Positions 1-10,911 are shown, counted from the stretch's first letter. The stretch: 64,000 bases of DNA from Lachnospiraceae bacterium (GCA_022796795.1 JAAWJI010000012.1:1-64000), one strand, 5' to 3'. Numbers and translations: made by a program. Notes: generated by a model from the letters alone, not told the origin.

Positions 1-234
1 TAAAAGAGAAGGACCTGTTGGTTGCCAGAAAAAAGCCAGAAAAAACGACGAGAAACTTATGAGAAATGCTTGCAAAACCAAAGTGGCTATGCTATAATCT
101 GAGTGCTGTCTATAGGACAGGGAACTGCAGGGACTTGCAGGGATAGCCCGGGATAGCTTGCTGTGGAAGTATGGGAGCAGCATTGGCCGGGAATTGCGGC
201 AGAAGTTCACAAATAATCAGAAGAGGTGAAAATC

Positions 235-438
235 ATGAAGGAAGGAATCCATCCGTCTTATTATCAGGCGACTGTAACTTGCAACTGCGGAAATACATTT
301 ACCACAGGATCTACGAAAAAGGATATTCACGTAGAAATCTGTTCCAAATGCCATTCGTTCTATACTGGTCAGCAGAAAGCGGCTGCGGCTCGGGGACGTA
401 TTGACAAGTTCAACCGGAAATACGGAATCAACAAATAG
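235..438 (+). CDS. rpmE: 50S ribosomal protein L31
   Basis: [45 protein letters not shown] with CxC/CxxC motif; SD agaggtg upstream of ATG 235. Confidence 0.97.
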   Translation: MKEGIHPSYYQATVTCNCGNTFTTGSTKKDIHVEICSKCHSFYTGQQKAAAARGRIDKFNRKYGINK

Positions 439-529
439 GAATGTAAGAGTAAGTTTAGGGGTGAGGTTTGTGGAAATCTCACCCTGTTTTGCATCATAGA
501 TACATCATTGATTTAGAAAGGTACAAGCT

Positions 530-2236
530 ATGAAATCATCGGGAATTGGCGGCCAGGCCGTGATAGAAGGAATCATGATGAAAAACAAGGATGTGTACTC
601 CATTGCTGTGCGCAGGCCGGATGGCGAGATCGACGTGCATCTGAGCACCTATGACAGCGTTGCGGGTAAGGGGAAGCTGAGAAAAATTCCCATTCTCCGC
701 GGAGTCATTAACTTTGTGGATTCCCTGGTCCTGGGCATGCGCTGTCTGACCCATTCGGCCAAATTTTATGATGACGAGGATATGGAGTCTTCCCGGGCGG
801 ATGATCTGATCCAGAAGATCTTTAAGGATAAAGCGGAAAGCGTGGTAATGGGACTCACCGTCACCTTTTCCATTGTCATGGCAGTGGCCATTTTTATGAT
901 CCTGCCCTATTTTGTGGCGGACTATCTGAAGGCCTACATTGTGTCGGATACGGTTCTGGCTGTAGTGGAGGGAGCGATCCGTCTATTTTTGTTTGTTATA
1001 TACGTGCTGCTGATTTCCCGTATGAAGGATATTCAGCGGGTGTTTCAGTATCACGGGGCAGAGCATAAATGCATCAACTGCATTGAAAACGGCTGGGAGC
1101 TGAACACGAAAAATGTGCGCAAGGCTTCCAAACATCATAAGCGTTGCGGCACCAGTTTCATGCTGGTGGTCATGGTCATCAGTATTATTTTCTTTATTTT
1201 TATTCGGGTGGATTCCCCTATTCTCCGTGTACTGCTGCGCATTGCATTGGTTCCGGTTATCGCAGGGGTTTCCTATGAGTTTATCCGGTTTGCCGGAAAT
1301 ACGGATAATTTCCTTATCTGTATTTTGAGCCGTCCCGGCATGTGGCTTCAGGCCCTGACTACCCGGGAGCCGGACCGGAAGATGATGGAAGTAGGCATCG
1401 CAGCCGTGGAAGCGGTGTTTGACTGGCGGGCTTATCAGGCGGAGCAGGGGATTGTCCATGAGTCTCTGGACGACGAGCTGGAGCTTTATGGGGAAAATTT
1501 CACTCCGGAAAGCCTGGAAGGGGAAGGGACAGAGACAGAGTCAGAGGGAAAAAGGGTTTCGGCAGTCCGGGAGACTTCCGGCGTCTCCGGCCGCAATCTG
1601 AATTATGGAAGATCCGGCGCATATAAGGATATTATAACGGAAGTGGATCTGGAGAGCTTTGAGGATACCGCGGAGAGAGCAGACTGGACGAATCAGGAGG
1701 CGTCTGCAAAAGCAGATAAGGAGCCCTGGAAGGAAGCGTCTGTAGAGGCGGAGGAAGAGCCCTGGAAGGAAGCGTCTGTAGAAGCGGAAGAAGAGCCCTG
1801 GAGGGAAGCGTCTGTGGAAGTGGAGGAAGAAACCTGGGAGGAAACGCCTGTGGAGGCAAAGGAAGAATCCTGGGAGGAATCACAGATCCCGCAGGAGGAG
1901 TTCCGGGATACGAAGACAGAATGGAACGCAGATTCCGAAACCAGGGATGAAGCGGAAACAGACGTTGAAACCAAAGGAAAGGCGTCTGAGGAGGGCAAGA
2001 CGAAAGATAAACCTGGAAAACAGAGCCGGAAAGCGCCAGAGGAGGAAGGAGATCAGGAAATTCCTGTGGTGCAGGAGTGGAAAACCGAGAAGGTGCGGGA
2101 TTTCCCCAGGAGAGGATCTGGGGGGACAAAAGTGCCTGGAACAGGGAAGAAGGGGACTAAGCCTGCCCGTAAGAGAAAAACAGAGGAAATTCCCTCGGAT
2201 ATTGTAGATATTCTGGAGGAGTCCAAAAAGCCATGA
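530..2236 (+). CDS. DUF1385 family membrane protein with long acidic repetitive C-terminal extension
   Basis: GIGGQAVIEGIMMK... and YHGAEHKCINCIE...RCGTSFMLVV motifs; located between rpmE and prmC as is common in Clostridia. Confidence 0.88.
   Translation: MKSSGIGGQAVIEGIMMKNKDVYSIAVRRPDGEIDVHLSTYDSVAGKGKLRKIPILRGVINFVDSLVLGMRCLTHSAKFYDDEDMESSRADDLIQKIFKDKAESVVMGLTVTFSIVMAVAIFMILPYFVADYLKAYIVSDTVLAVVEGAIRLFLFVIYVLLISRMKDIQRVFQYHGAEHKCINCIENGWELNTKNVRKASKHHKRCGTSFMLVVMVISIIFFIFIRVDSPILRVLLRIALVPVIAGVSYEFIRFAGNTDNFLICILSRPGMWLQALTTREPDRKMMEVGIAAVEAVFDWRAYQAEQGIVHESLDDELELYGENFTPESLEGEGTETESEGKRVSAVRETSGVSGRNLNYGRSGAYKDIITEVDLESFEDTAERADWTNQEASAKADKEPWKEASVEAEEEPWKEASVEAEEEPWREASVEVEEETWEETPVEAKEESWEESQIPQEEFRDTKTEWNADSETRDEAETDVETKGKASEEGKTKDKPGKQSRKAPEEEGDQEIPVVQEWKTEKVRDFPRRGSGGTKVPGTGKKGTKPARKRKTEEIPSDIVDILEESKKP
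1721..1900 (+). repeat. five tandem 36-bp (12-aa) coding repeats, EPWKEASVEAEE-like
   Basis: EPWKEASVEAEE / EPWKEASVEAEE / EPWREASVEVEE / ETWEETPVEAKE / ESWEESQIPQEE read directly. Confidence 0.95.
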
Positions 2237-3093
2237 CACTGCGGGAAGCTTATGGATATGGAAGCTCCTATCTGGAGAGCCAGGATATTTTGGAGGCAGA
2301 TCTGGACGCCTGGTATCTGCTGGAGCACGTGACAAAGAGGAGCAGAAGCGATTATTACGCCCATGGAGAGGAACAGCTTGCCCCGGTTCAGATTATTTCT
2401 TATAAGAAGCTTTTGGAGAAACGGGGAGGCAGGATTCCTCTGCAATATATCACGGAACAGCAGGAATTTATGGGATTGTCCTTCCATGTAAATGGGGAGG
2501 TATTGATTCCCCGCCAGGACACGGAAACCCTGGTGGAGGAGGTGCTGAAAGACCTTCGCCCCGGCATGCGGGTGCTGGATCTGTGCACAGGCAGTGGCTG
2601 TATTCTCATTAGTCTTTTGACCATGTGCCCGGGCGCTTTGGGAATGGGAACGGATATTTCCCCTACTGCGCTGGCAGTGGCCAGGGAGAATGCAAAGCGT
2701 TTGGGCGTACAGGCGGATTTTCGCAAGAGCGATATGTTTGCCCGGATTTCCGGGGAGCCCTTTGACTGTATTGTATCTAATCCCCCTTACATTGCCAGTG
2801 GGGAAATCGAGAGCCTTATGACAGAGGTGCGGGAGTATGAGCCCCGAGAGGCCCTGGACGGAGGCGCGGACGGCCTGGACTTTTACCGAATCCTGGCACA
2901 GGAGGCAGGAAGCTTTCTCAAAGAACAGGGAGGGCTGTATGTGGAAATCGGCTGTGATCAGGGGCGTCAGGTGTCGGCGCTTTTGCGGGAGGCCGGATTT
3001 TCCCAGGTGGCTGTGATTCGGGATCTGTGCGGAAAGGACCGGGTGGTTCGGGGAACCTGGGAGAGACAGGCGGGCAGGCGTGACTTTGGTTAG
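2233..3093 (+). CDS. prmC: peptide chain release factor N5-glutamine methyltransferase
   Basis: VLDLCTGSGCI and SNPPYI motifs; directly upstream of prfA. Confidence 0.95.
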   Translation: MTLREAYGYGSSYLESQDILEADLDAWYLLEHVTKRSRSDYYAHGEEQLAPVQIISYKKLLEKRGGRIPLQYITEQQEFMGLSFHVNGEVLIPRQDTETLVEEVLKDLRPGMRVLDLCTGSGCILISLLTMCPGALGMGTDISPTALAVARENAKRLGVQADFRKSDMFARISGEPFDCIVSNPPYIASGEIESLMTEVREYEPREALDGGADGLDFYRILAQEAGSFLKEQGGLYVEIGCDQGRQVSALLREAGFSQVAVIRDLCGKDRVVRGTWERQAGRRDFG

Positions 3094-3127
3094 CTGCCTG
3101 CGGGAATAAATAGAGGAGATTAGAAAA

Positions 3128-4198
3128 ATGTTTGATAAATTGGAAGACCTGCTTTTGCGGTTCGAGGATATTATGAATGAGCTGAACGAGCCTTCCGTGG
3201 TCAATGACCAGAACCGGTTTCGCCGGCTTATGAAGGAGCAGAATGATCTGCAGCCCCTGGTGGAAGCCTACCGGGAGTATAAGAAGTGCCAGGAGACCGT
3301 GGAAGAGAGCCTCATGATGCTGGATGAGGAAAGCGATGAGGAAATGCGGGATATGCTCAAGGAGGAATTGACCGCGGCCCGTGCACGCATCGAGGAGCTT
3401 ACGCATACCTTAAAGATATTACTGCTGCCCAAGGATCCCAACGATGATAAAAACGTAATCGTAGAAATACGGGCAGGCGCCGGCGGGGACGAGGCCGCCC
3501 TGTTTGCGGCGGAGATTTATCGCATGTATGTCCACTATGCGGAGAGTAGGCGCTGGAAGATCGAGGTCATGGAGGCGGACGAGATCGGCATTGGCGGCAT
3601 GAAGAGCATTAGCTTTATGATTAACGGCCAGGGGGCCTATTCTGTTATGAAATATGAGTCCGGAGTGCACCGGGTACAGCGGGTGCCGGAGACGGAGTCC
3701 GGAGGACGGATTCACACCTCCACCATTACGGTGGCTGTTATGGCGGAGGCCGAGGAAGTGGATGTGCAGATTGACGAGAAGGATATTCGCATTGACGTTA
3801 TGCGTGCTTCTGGAAACGGCGGTCAGTGCGTAAACACCACGGATTCTGCCGTGCGTCTGACCCATTATCCTACAGGAATTGTGGTGTACAGTCAGACAGA
3901 GAAATCACAGCTGCAGAATAAGGCCAAGGCGTTTGCCCTGCTGCGCACCAAGCTTTACGACATGGAGTGTCAGAAGGCTCACGACGCGGAGGCGGAGGCC
4001 AGGAGAAGCCAGATTGGCACGGGAGACCGCTCCGAGAAGATTCGTACTTACAATTTCCCCCAGGGGCGTGTGACGGATCACCGGATCGGGCTTACCCTGT
4101 ATAAGCTTGACAAGATTATGAACGGAGACATCCAGGAAATCATAGACGCCTGCATTGCGGCGGATCAGGCAGCCAAGCTGACCAAGATGAACGAGTAA
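3128..4198 (+). CDS. prfA: peptide chain release factor 1
   Basis: [21 protein letters not shown] (GGQ motif), [14 protein letters not shown]. Confidence 0.98.
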   Translation: MFDKLEDLLLRFEDIMNELNEPSVVNDQNRFRRLMKEQNDLQPLVEAYREYKKCQETVEESLMMLDEESDEEMRDMLKEELTAARARIEELTHTLKILLLPKDPNDDKNVIVEIRAGAGGDEAALFAAEIYRMYVHYAESRRWKIEVMEADEIGIGGMKSISFMINGQGAYSVMKYESGVHRVQRVPETESGGRIHTSTITVAVMAEAEEVDVQIDEKDIRIDVMRASGNGGQCVNTTDSAVRLTHYPTGIVVYSQTEKSQLQNKAKAFALLRTKLYDMECQKAHDAEAEARRSQIGTGDRSEKIRTYNFPQGRVTDHRIGLTLYKLDKIMNGDIQEIIDACIAADQAAKLTKMNE

Positions 4199-4283
4199 AA
4201 CAGACCGTATCTGAGGAGATATGAAAGAGAAAGCTGCCCCCTGGTCAGGGTGAGAAGCTTGAAACAAGAGGAGGAATGAAAAA

Positions 4284-5618
4284 ATGGGAAAGTATTTTGG
4301 AACAGACGGTTTTCGGGGAGAAGCCAATGTAAAGCTGACCGTGGAACACGCCTTTAAGGTGGGACGGTATCTTGGCTGGTATTACGGCAGAGAGCACAAG
4401 GCCAAGATCGTTATCGGAAAGGATACCCGCAGGAGCAGCTACATGTTTGAGTATGCTCTGGCAGCAGGTATCACGGCTTCCGGGGGAGACGCCTATCTTC
4501 TCCATGTGACCACCACCCCCAGCGTATCCTATGTGGTGCGCACCGAGGGCTTTGACTGCGGTATTATGATTTCCGCCAGCCACAATCCCTTCTATGACAA
4601 CGGCATTAAGGTCATTAACGGCAACGGCTATAAGCTGGAGGCTGAGGTGGAGGCCAAGATCGAGCGGTATCTGGATGGGGAGAGCGCGGAGCGGCCCCTG
4701 GCCACGGGAGCGGACATTGGACGCACGGTGGACTTTGCCGCAGGCCGGAACCGCTATATCGGCTATCTGATTTCCCTGCCCACCCGGTCCTTTAAGCATA
4801 TGCGGGTAGGTCTTGACTGCGCCAACGGCAGTTCTTCCGCCATTGCCAAGAGCGTTTTTGATGCCCTGGGAGCCAAGACCTATGTGATTCACAATGAGCC
4901 GGACGGCACAAACATCAATACGGACTGCGGATCCACCCATATTGAGGTGCTGCAGCAGTTTGTGCGGGAGAAGCATCTGGATGTAGGATTTGCCTACGAC
5001 GGTGATGCAGACCGGTGTATTGCAGTGGATGAAAATGGAAATGTGGTGGACGGAGATTTAATTCTCTATATTTGCGGAAAATATATGAAGGAGCAGAATG
5101 CACTGCGGGGAGATACCATTGTCACCACCATTATGTCAAACCTGGGACTCTACAAGGCCTGCGATAAGATCGGCCTGAAATATGAGAAGACAGCAGTAGG
5201 CGATAAATATGTCTATGAGAATATGACCCAGAACGGATTTCAGCTGGGCGGCGAGCAGTCGGGACATATTATCTTCAGCAAGCATGCCACCACAGGAGAC
5301 GGGATCCTTACCTCCCTGAAGATCATGGAGGTGATTCTGGAGAAAAAGGCGTCTTTGGCTACCCTGGCTTCCGAGGTGAAGATTTATCCCCAGCTTCTGC
5401 AGAATCTGCGGGTAACGGATATGGATGCCACTTTGAATCATCAAAAGGTGCAGCAGGCCATAGAGACCGTGGAGAAGCGTCTGGGCGAGGAAGGCCGGGT
5501 GTTGGTGAGAAAGAGCGGCACAGAGCCTTTGCTTCGCGTTATGGTGGAGGCTCAAAGCGACGAGCTTTGCGAGGAATGCGTGCTCTCCATTATCAATGCC
5601 ATGAAGGGCGTGCAGTAG
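4284..5618 (+). CDS. glmM: phosphoglucosamine mutase
   Basis: MGKYFGTDGFRGEAN, MISASHNPFYDNGIK, DGDADRCI, RKSGTEPLLRVM. Confidence 0.97.
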   Translation: MGKYFGTDGFRGEANVKLTVEHAFKVGRYLGWYYGREHKAKIVIGKDTRRSSYMFEYALAAGITASGGDAYLLHVTTTPSVSYVVRTEGFDCGIMISASHNPFYDNGIKVINGNGYKLEAEVEAKIERYLDGESAERPLATGADIGRTVDFAAGRNRYIGYLISLPTRSFKHMRVGLDCANGSSSAIAKSVFDALGAKTYVIHNEPDGTNINTDCGSTHIEVLQQFVREKHLDVGFAYDGDADRCIAVDENGNVVDGDLILYICGKYMKEQNALRGDTIVTTIMSNLGLYKACDKIGLKYEKTAVGDKYVYENMTQNGFQLGGEQSGHIIFSKHATTGDGILTSLKIMEVILEKKASLATLASEVKIYPQLLQNLRVTDMDATLNHQKVQQAIETVEKRLGEEGRVLVRKSGTEPLLRVMVEAQSDELCEECVLSIINAMKGVQ

Positions 5619-5782
5619 CTGTTTCCCCCTCTGGCTGCGGGGGAAGCAGATTCGGGAAAGAAGGAGAAGTAGATTTCATCCATGGAGAGAACTGCTCCGG
5701 TTATGAGGGAAGCAAATCCCCGAAGAGAAGGATGGCCTGGGGATAGGGAGAAAAAGAAAAGAGAGAAACAAGAGGGAAAGCA

Positions 5783-6697
5783 ATGAAAAAAACGGCGTTG
5801 GTAGTAATGGCAGCCGGTATCGGCAGCCGCTTTGGCGGGGGGATTAAGCAGCTGGAGCCCGTGGGTCCCGGCGGAGAGATTATTATGGATTATTCCATCC
5901 ATGATGCCCTGGAGGCAGGCTTTGACAAGGTGGTATTCATTATCCGGAAGGATCTGGAAAAGGATTTTAAGGAAGTGATCGGAAACCGCATGGAGAAGCT
6001 GACAGAGGTTTCCTATGCTTTTCAGGAGCTGGATGATCTGCCAGAGGGCTTTGAGAAGCCTAAGGATCGCACTAAGCCCTGGGGAACCGGCCAGGCGGTT
6101 CTGTGCTGCAAGGAGCTTTTGCAGGAGCCCTTTGTGGTCATTAATGCAGATGACTACTACGGGAAGGAAGCCTTTGTGAAGGTCCACGAGTACCTGGTAC
6201 AGGAGCATCCGGATCAGGGGAAACTTGACTGTTGTATGGCTGGTTTTATTTTGGGAAATACCCTAAGCGATAACGGAGCTGTGACCCGGGGAATCTGCCA
6301 GGTGGAACATGGATCGCTGAAGAAAGTGGTGGAAACCCGGGGCATTGTCAAAACCCCTCAGGGAGCGGCGGCGCCGGGACCAGATGGTGAGTTGGTTCCG
6401 GTGGATGCAGGAAGCCATGTGTCCATGAACATGTGGGGCCTTATGCCGGAATTTCTGCAGGAGCTGGAGCAGGGCTTTGGAGAGTTCCTGAGTCAGGTGG
6501 AGCCGGGAGATCTGAAGGCAGAGTATCTGCTTCCCACGATCATAGACGGGCTTATTCAGTCCGGAAAGGCTTCTGTGGAGGTGCTGGAAACCCAGGATAA
6601 ATGGTTCGGAGTCACCTACCGGGAGGATAAAGAGACCGTGGTGGAGGCCTTTCGGGAGCTGATCGCAAAGGGCGTATACAAAGAAAAGCTGTTTTAA
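5783..6697 (+). CDS. sugar-phosphate nucleotidyltransferase family protein
   Basis: MAAGIGSRFGGGIKQLEPVGPGGEIIMDYSI nucleotidyltransferase N-terminus. Confidence 0.85.
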   Translation: MKKTALVVMAAGIGSRFGGGIKQLEPVGPGGEIIMDYSIHDALEAGFDKVVFIIRKDLEKDFKEVIGNRMEKLTEVSYAFQELDDLPEGFEKPKDRTKPWGTGQAVLCCKELLQEPFVVINADDYYGKEAFVKVHEYLVQEHPDQGKLDCCMAGFILGNTLSDNGAVTRGICQVEHGSLKKVVETRGIVKTPQGAAAPGPDGELVPVDAGSHVSMNMWGLMPEFLQELEQGFGEFLSQVEPGDLKAEYLLPTIIDGLIQSGKASVEVLETQDKWFGVTYREDKETVVEAFRELIAKGVYKEKLF

Positions 6698-6703
6698 TTG
6701 TAC

Positions 6704-6734
6704 AAAAGAGCATTGCTGGGGCGGTGCTCTTTTT
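6704..6734 (+). terminator. intrinsic terminator
   Basis: AAAAGAGCA...TGCTCTTTTT hairpin with T-tract. Confidence 0.75.
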
Positions 6735-6741
6735 AGTAAAA

Positions 6742-6899
6742 CAGTTCAGCCAGAGCCAGACGGCTGGCAAATCGAGCTTGCTCGAATTTGACAGTTGTTC
6801 TGCGCTCTGAGGGAGCGCCCGCTTATGAGCAAGGTTAGCTGCGAAAGCAGCGGGAAAGCGCCGCAGGCGCCCTTGCGAATGGGCGCGGGCTGAACGGAC
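6742..6899. repeat. dispersed intergenic repeat element, copy 1
   Basis: Shares blocks with 29322-29558: CTGGCAAA-CGRGCTTGCTC-AATTTG hairpin, CAGTTGTTCTG, GAGGGAGCGCC, GGGAAAGCGCCG, GGGCGYGGGMTGAACGGAC. Confidence 0.8.
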
Positions 6900-6931
6900 T
6901 GCAGCCAAAGGCGCGAAGGGGGAGAAAAATA

Positions 6932-8716
6932 GTGAAAACAGGAACTCTGTTGAGGCGATTTCTGCCTTACTACAGAAAATATGTGGGGATCATGGCGATG
7001 GATCTGTTTTGCGCGGCGCTGACCACGGTCTGTGAGCTGGTGTTACCCCTGATCCTGCGTTATATTACGGATATGGGGATGAATGATCTTTCCTCCCTTA
7101 CCTTACGCACGATTCTTACCATAGGCGCCGTGTATTTTGCGCTGCGGATCATTGACGGAATGGCAAGCTTCTATATGGCCTACACAGGTCATGTCATGGG
7201 AGCCTCCATTGAAACGGATATGCGGGAGGATGCCTTTGCCCACCTGCAGAAATTGTCCGACAATTATTTTAACAATACCAAGGTGGGACAAATCATGTCC
7301 CGGATCACCAGCGATCTCTTTGACGTGACAGAGTTTGCCCACCATTGCCCGGAGGAATTTTTTATCGCCTTTTTGAAGGCTTCCGTGTCCTTTGTAATTC
7401 TGGCCCGGGTGAATCTGCTGCTGACCGTGATTATTTTTCTGCTGATCCCGGTTATGGCAATTTCCTGCACCTATTTTAATCTGCAGGTGCGCAAAGCCTT
7501 TAAGCTTCAGAGAAATCACATCGGAGAGCTGAATGCCCGGATTGAGGACAGCCTTCTGGGAAATAAGGTGGTGCGGGCTTTTGGCAATGAGGCTGTGGAG
7601 CTGGGCAAGTTTAACCGGGATAACCAGGAATTCCTGAAAATTAAGAGGCAGACCTATAAATATATGGCGGCCTTTCAGAATACGATCCGGATTTTTGACG
7701 GTCTCATGTACGTGGTGGTTATTGTAGCCGGAGGCATTTTCATGATCCGCGGCTTAATCGCTCCGGCAGATCTGGTGGCATATACCCTGTATGTGACCAC
7801 TCTGTTGGCCACCATTCGCCGGATTATTGAATTTGCGGAGCAGTTTCAGAGAGGCATGACCGGCATTGAACGCTTCACGGAGCTTATGGATGCCAGTGTG
7901 GACATTTTTGACGAGGAGGGCGCAGTTCCGCTGGAAGAGGCGGCAGGGGAGATTACCTTCCGGCACGTATCCTTTTCCTATCCGGACGATGACGTGCCGG
8001 TGCTGGAGGATATTGACCTGACTATTAAACCCGGAGAGAAGGTGGCGCTGGTGGGCCCCTCCGGCGGAGGCAAGACCACGCTCTGCAACCTGATTCCCCG
8101 GTTTTATGATGCTACTCAGGGAGAGATTTTGCTGGATGGAAAAAATGTGCGGGAGATTACGCTGAAAAGTCTGCGGAACAATGTGGGCGTGGTGCAGCAA
8201 GACGTGTATCTTTTTTCCGGAAGCGTCTATGAGAACATTGCCTACGGACGTCCGGGAGCGTCCCGGCAAGAGGTGGTGGAGGCGGCCAAGCTTGCCGGAG
8301 CCCACGAGTTCATTGAGGAGCTAAAAGACGGCTATGACACCTATGTGGGGGAGCGTGGTGTGAAGCTCTCAGGAGGCCAGAAGCAGCGCATCAGCATTGC
8401 CCGGGTGTTCCTAAAGGCTCCCCGGGTGCTTCTGCTTGACGAGGCTACGGCGGCTCTGGACAATGAGAGTGAGCATCTGGTGTCCGAATCCCTGGACCGG
8501 CTGGCGGCTGGCCGGACTACTCTCACCATTGCCCACAGGCTCACTACCATTCATGGAGCGGACCGGATTTTGGTGCTCTCAGGGAACCGCATTGTGGAGG
8601 AGGGGAATCACCAGACGCTCCTGGAGCGGAAGGGCATTTACTATCAGCTCTATACCTCCGCGGACGTTACGGGAAAGAAAGCGGATATTACAGGAAAGAA
8701 ATCAGAGGAGCCTTGA
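6932..8716 (+). CDS. ABC transporter, fused permease/ATP-binding protein
   Basis: Six-TM type domain followed by GPSGGGKTT Walker A, LSGGQKQR signature, LLLDEATAALD Walker B. Confidence 0.94.
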   Translation: MKTGTLLRRFLPYYRKYVGIMAMDLFCAALTTVCELVLPLILRYITDMGMNDLSSLTLRTILTIGAVYFALRIIDGMASFYMAYTGHVMGASIETDMREDAFAHLQKLSDNYFNNTKVGQIMSRITSDLFDVTEFAHHCPEEFFIAFLKASVSFVILARVNLLLTVIIFLLIPVMAISCTYFNLQVRKAFKLQRNHIGELNARIEDSLLGNKVVRAFGNEAVELGKFNRDNQEFLKIKRQTYKYMAAFQNTIRIFDGLMYVVVIVAGGIFMIRGLIAPADLVAYTLYVTTLLATIRRIIEFAEQFQRGMTGIERFTELMDASVDIFDEEGAVPLEEAAGEITFRHVSFSYPDDDVPVLEDIDLTIKPGEKVALVGPSGGGKTTLCNLIPRFYDATQGEILLDGKNVREITLKSLRNNVGVVQQDVYLFSGSVYENIAYGRPGASRQEVVEAAKLAGAHEFIEELKDGYDTYVGERGVKLSGGQKQRISIARVFLKAPRVLLLDEATAALDNESEHLVSESLDRLAAGRTTLTIAHRLTTIHGADRILVLSGNRIVEEGNHQTLLERKGIYYQLYTSADVTGKKADITGKKSEEP

Positions 8717-8746
8717 GAAAAAGGGCCCCGAGAACAGGAGATTTTT

Positions 8747-9646
8747 ATGGACATACAATTTAAACGGCCGGAGCTTTCAGACCGGGATTTGATTCAGAAA
8801 TATCTCTCTCAGCGAAAGACCAGGAGCTGCGAGATGACATTTGCCAATGTGTATCTGTGGAGCCGCCACTATCCCACTGGCTTTGGGGTGGTGGAGGACA
8901 TGCTGGTGTTTGCAAATCTGGAGGGGGAGACTTCTTTTACTTTTCCCTGGGGGGACAAGGATCCCAGGCCAGCCCTGGAAACTCTCATGGCCTATTGCCG
9001 GGAGAAGGGAGTGCCCTTCCAGCTGCACAATGTGACGCAGGAAAGCTTCGCCATGCTGGAGAAGCTGTATCCGGGCCGTTTTTGGATCGAATATGACCGG
9101 ACCTATGCGGATTATGTTTATGAGACAGAAAAGCTTGCAAATTTGTCCGGGAAAAAGTATCATGGAAAAAAGAATCATGTGAATAAATTTATGAAAACCT
9201 ATACCAACTGGAGCTATGAGCCAATGGGCCCGGAAAATGTGGAAGAATGTTTTCAGATGGCTCTTCGCTGGCGGGAGCTGAACGGCTGTGAGGCGGACGA
9301 AGAAAAGCTGGCGGAGATCTGCGTTACCTTAAATTTCCTGCGCCTGTTTCGGGAGCTGGAGATGCGGGGCGGCCTTTTGCGGGTAAACGGGGACGTGGTG
9401 GCCTTTACCATGGGGGAGCCGGTGTGCGACGACACTTTAGTGGTGCATATTGAAAAGGCATTTCCGGACATCTCTGGCGCATATGCTGTCATAAACCAGC
9501 AATTTGCCATACATGAGGGAGCGGGGTTCCTCTACCTGAACCGGGAGGACGACGTAGGCGAGGAGGGCCTGCGGAAGGCAAAGCTGTCCTATCATCCTGC
9601 GTTTCTGGTGGAAAAAGGCGTGGTGCGGGAGAAGAACATTTCCTGA
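8747..9646 (+). CDS. DUF2156 (phosphatidylglycerol lysyltransferase C-terminal-like) protein
   Basis: YAVINQQFAIHEGAGFLYLNREDDVGEEGLRKAKLSYHPAFL motif. Confidence 0.8.
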   Translation: MDIQFKRPELSDRDLIQKYLSQRKTRSCEMTFANVYLWSRHYPTGFGVVEDMLVFANLEGETSFTFPWGDKDPRPALETLMAYCREKGVPFQLHNVTQESFAMLEKLYPGRFWIEYDRTYADYVYETEKLANLSGKKYHGKKNHVNKFMKTYTNWSYEPMGPENVEECFQMALRWRELNGCEADEEKLAEICVTLNFLRLFRELEMRGGLLRVNGDVVAFTMGEPVCDDTLVVHIEKAFPDISGAYAVINQQFAIHEGAGFLYLNREDDVGEEGLRKAKLSYHPAFLVEKGVVREKNIS

Positions 9647-9809
9647 ATATTCCCTTGCGTTGAAGGAGAGGCGGAAAAACCGCGTTACCTGAGCTATGTG
9701 AGAAAGAGGAAGGAAAAGTGCGTCTTTGGCCCCGAAGGAGAAGCGCAGATAAACTGCATACAAAGGGAATGGAAAAGAACGGGAATTGGTGAAAGAGGAG
9801 AACAGACAG

Positions 9810-10892
9810 ATGAAAAACTGGGAGAAGAATATTCGTAGGGTAATTCCCTACACGCCGGGAGAACAGCCAAACTGTCCGGATATGATTAAGCTTAACACAA
9901 ACGAGAATCCTTATCCGCCTGCCCCCGGGGTGGAGAAGGCGTGGGGAGAACTGGATGTACCAAGCCTTCGGCTGTATCCGGATCCGGCCTGCAGCCTGCT
10001 GGTAAATGCCCTGGCAAAGCGCTGCGGCGTGGGAGAGGATCAGGTTTTTGTGGGCGTGGGCTCAGATGATGTGCTGGCCATGTGCTTCCAGACTTTTTTT
10101 AATTCCAAAAAGCCTGTTTTATTTCCGGATATTTCCTATTCCTTTTACCCGGTTTGGGCGGAGCTTTTCGGGATTCCCTATGAGACCACGGCCCTGGACG
10201 AGGAGTTTCGCATTGTGAAGGAGGAGTTTTACCGGGAGAACGGGGGCATTATTTTCCCTAATCCCAATGCGCCCACCTCCCTTTTGTTGGAGCAGAGGGA
10301 TGTGGAGGAGATCATAGCACATAATCCGGACAGTATTGTGATTGTGGATGAGGCCTATATAGATTTTGCAGGGGCGCCCTCTGCAATGAAGCTATTGGAA
10401 AAATATGACAACCTGTTGGTGGTGCAGACCTTTTCCAAGTCCCGGTCTCTCTGTGGTATGCGGGTCGGATTTGCCGTGGGATCGCCCAGGCTTATCCGAT
10501 ATCTGAATGATGTGAAGTATTCCTTTAATTCCTATACCATGAGCCTGCCTGCCCTTACGCTTGGAGCTGCGGCTGTGGCGGATGAAGCTTATTTTCAGGA
10601 AACGACCAGGAAGATCTGCGCCACCCGGGAGAGGAGCAAGGAGGCTTTGAGAAAGCTGGGGTTTGTTTTTCCGGAGCCGGCGGCCAACTTTATTTTTGCA
10701 TCCCATCCCAAGTGTGATGCCAAAGCCCTGTTTGAGGCCCTGAAGGAGAGGCGGATTTTTGTCCGCTATTTTGACAAACCCCGGATCAACCAGTATCTGC
10801 GGATTACCATTGGTACAGACGCGCAGATGGAGGCGCTGTTTGGGGCGCTGGAGGAACTGGTTTCCAAGCCTGTTTTTGAAAACGGATATTGA
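9810..10892 (+). CDS. hisC: histidinol-phosphate aminotransferase
   Basis: IKLNTNENPYPPAP, VDEAYIDFAG, TFSKSRSLCGMRVGFA; SD gaaagaggag upstream of ATG 9810. Confidence 0.9.
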   Translation: MKNWEKNIRRVIPYTPGEQPNCPDMIKLNTNENPYPPAPGVEKAWGELDVPSLRLYPDPACSLLVNALAKRCGVGEDQVFVGVGSDDVLAMCFQTFFNSKKPVLFPDISYSFYPVWAELFGIPYETTALDEEFRIVKEEFYRENGGIIFPNPNAPTSLLLEQRDVEEIIAHNPDSIVIVDEAYIDFAGAPSAMKLLEKYDNLLVVQTFSKSRSLCGMRVGFAVGSPRLIRYLNDVKYSFNSYTMSLPALTLGAAAVADEAYFQETTRKICATRERSKEALRKLGFVFPEPAANFIFASHPKCDAKALFEALKERRIFVRYFDKPRINQYLRITIGTDAQMEALFGALEELVSKPVFENGY

Positions 10893-10911
10893 AAGATGAG
10901 AGGAGAACAGT

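Noticed and set aside
6612-6908. 98-aa minus ORF, similar to part of the 29226..29555 ORF
   Set aside because: The similarity comes from the shared intergenic DNA repeat, not from a protein-coding family.
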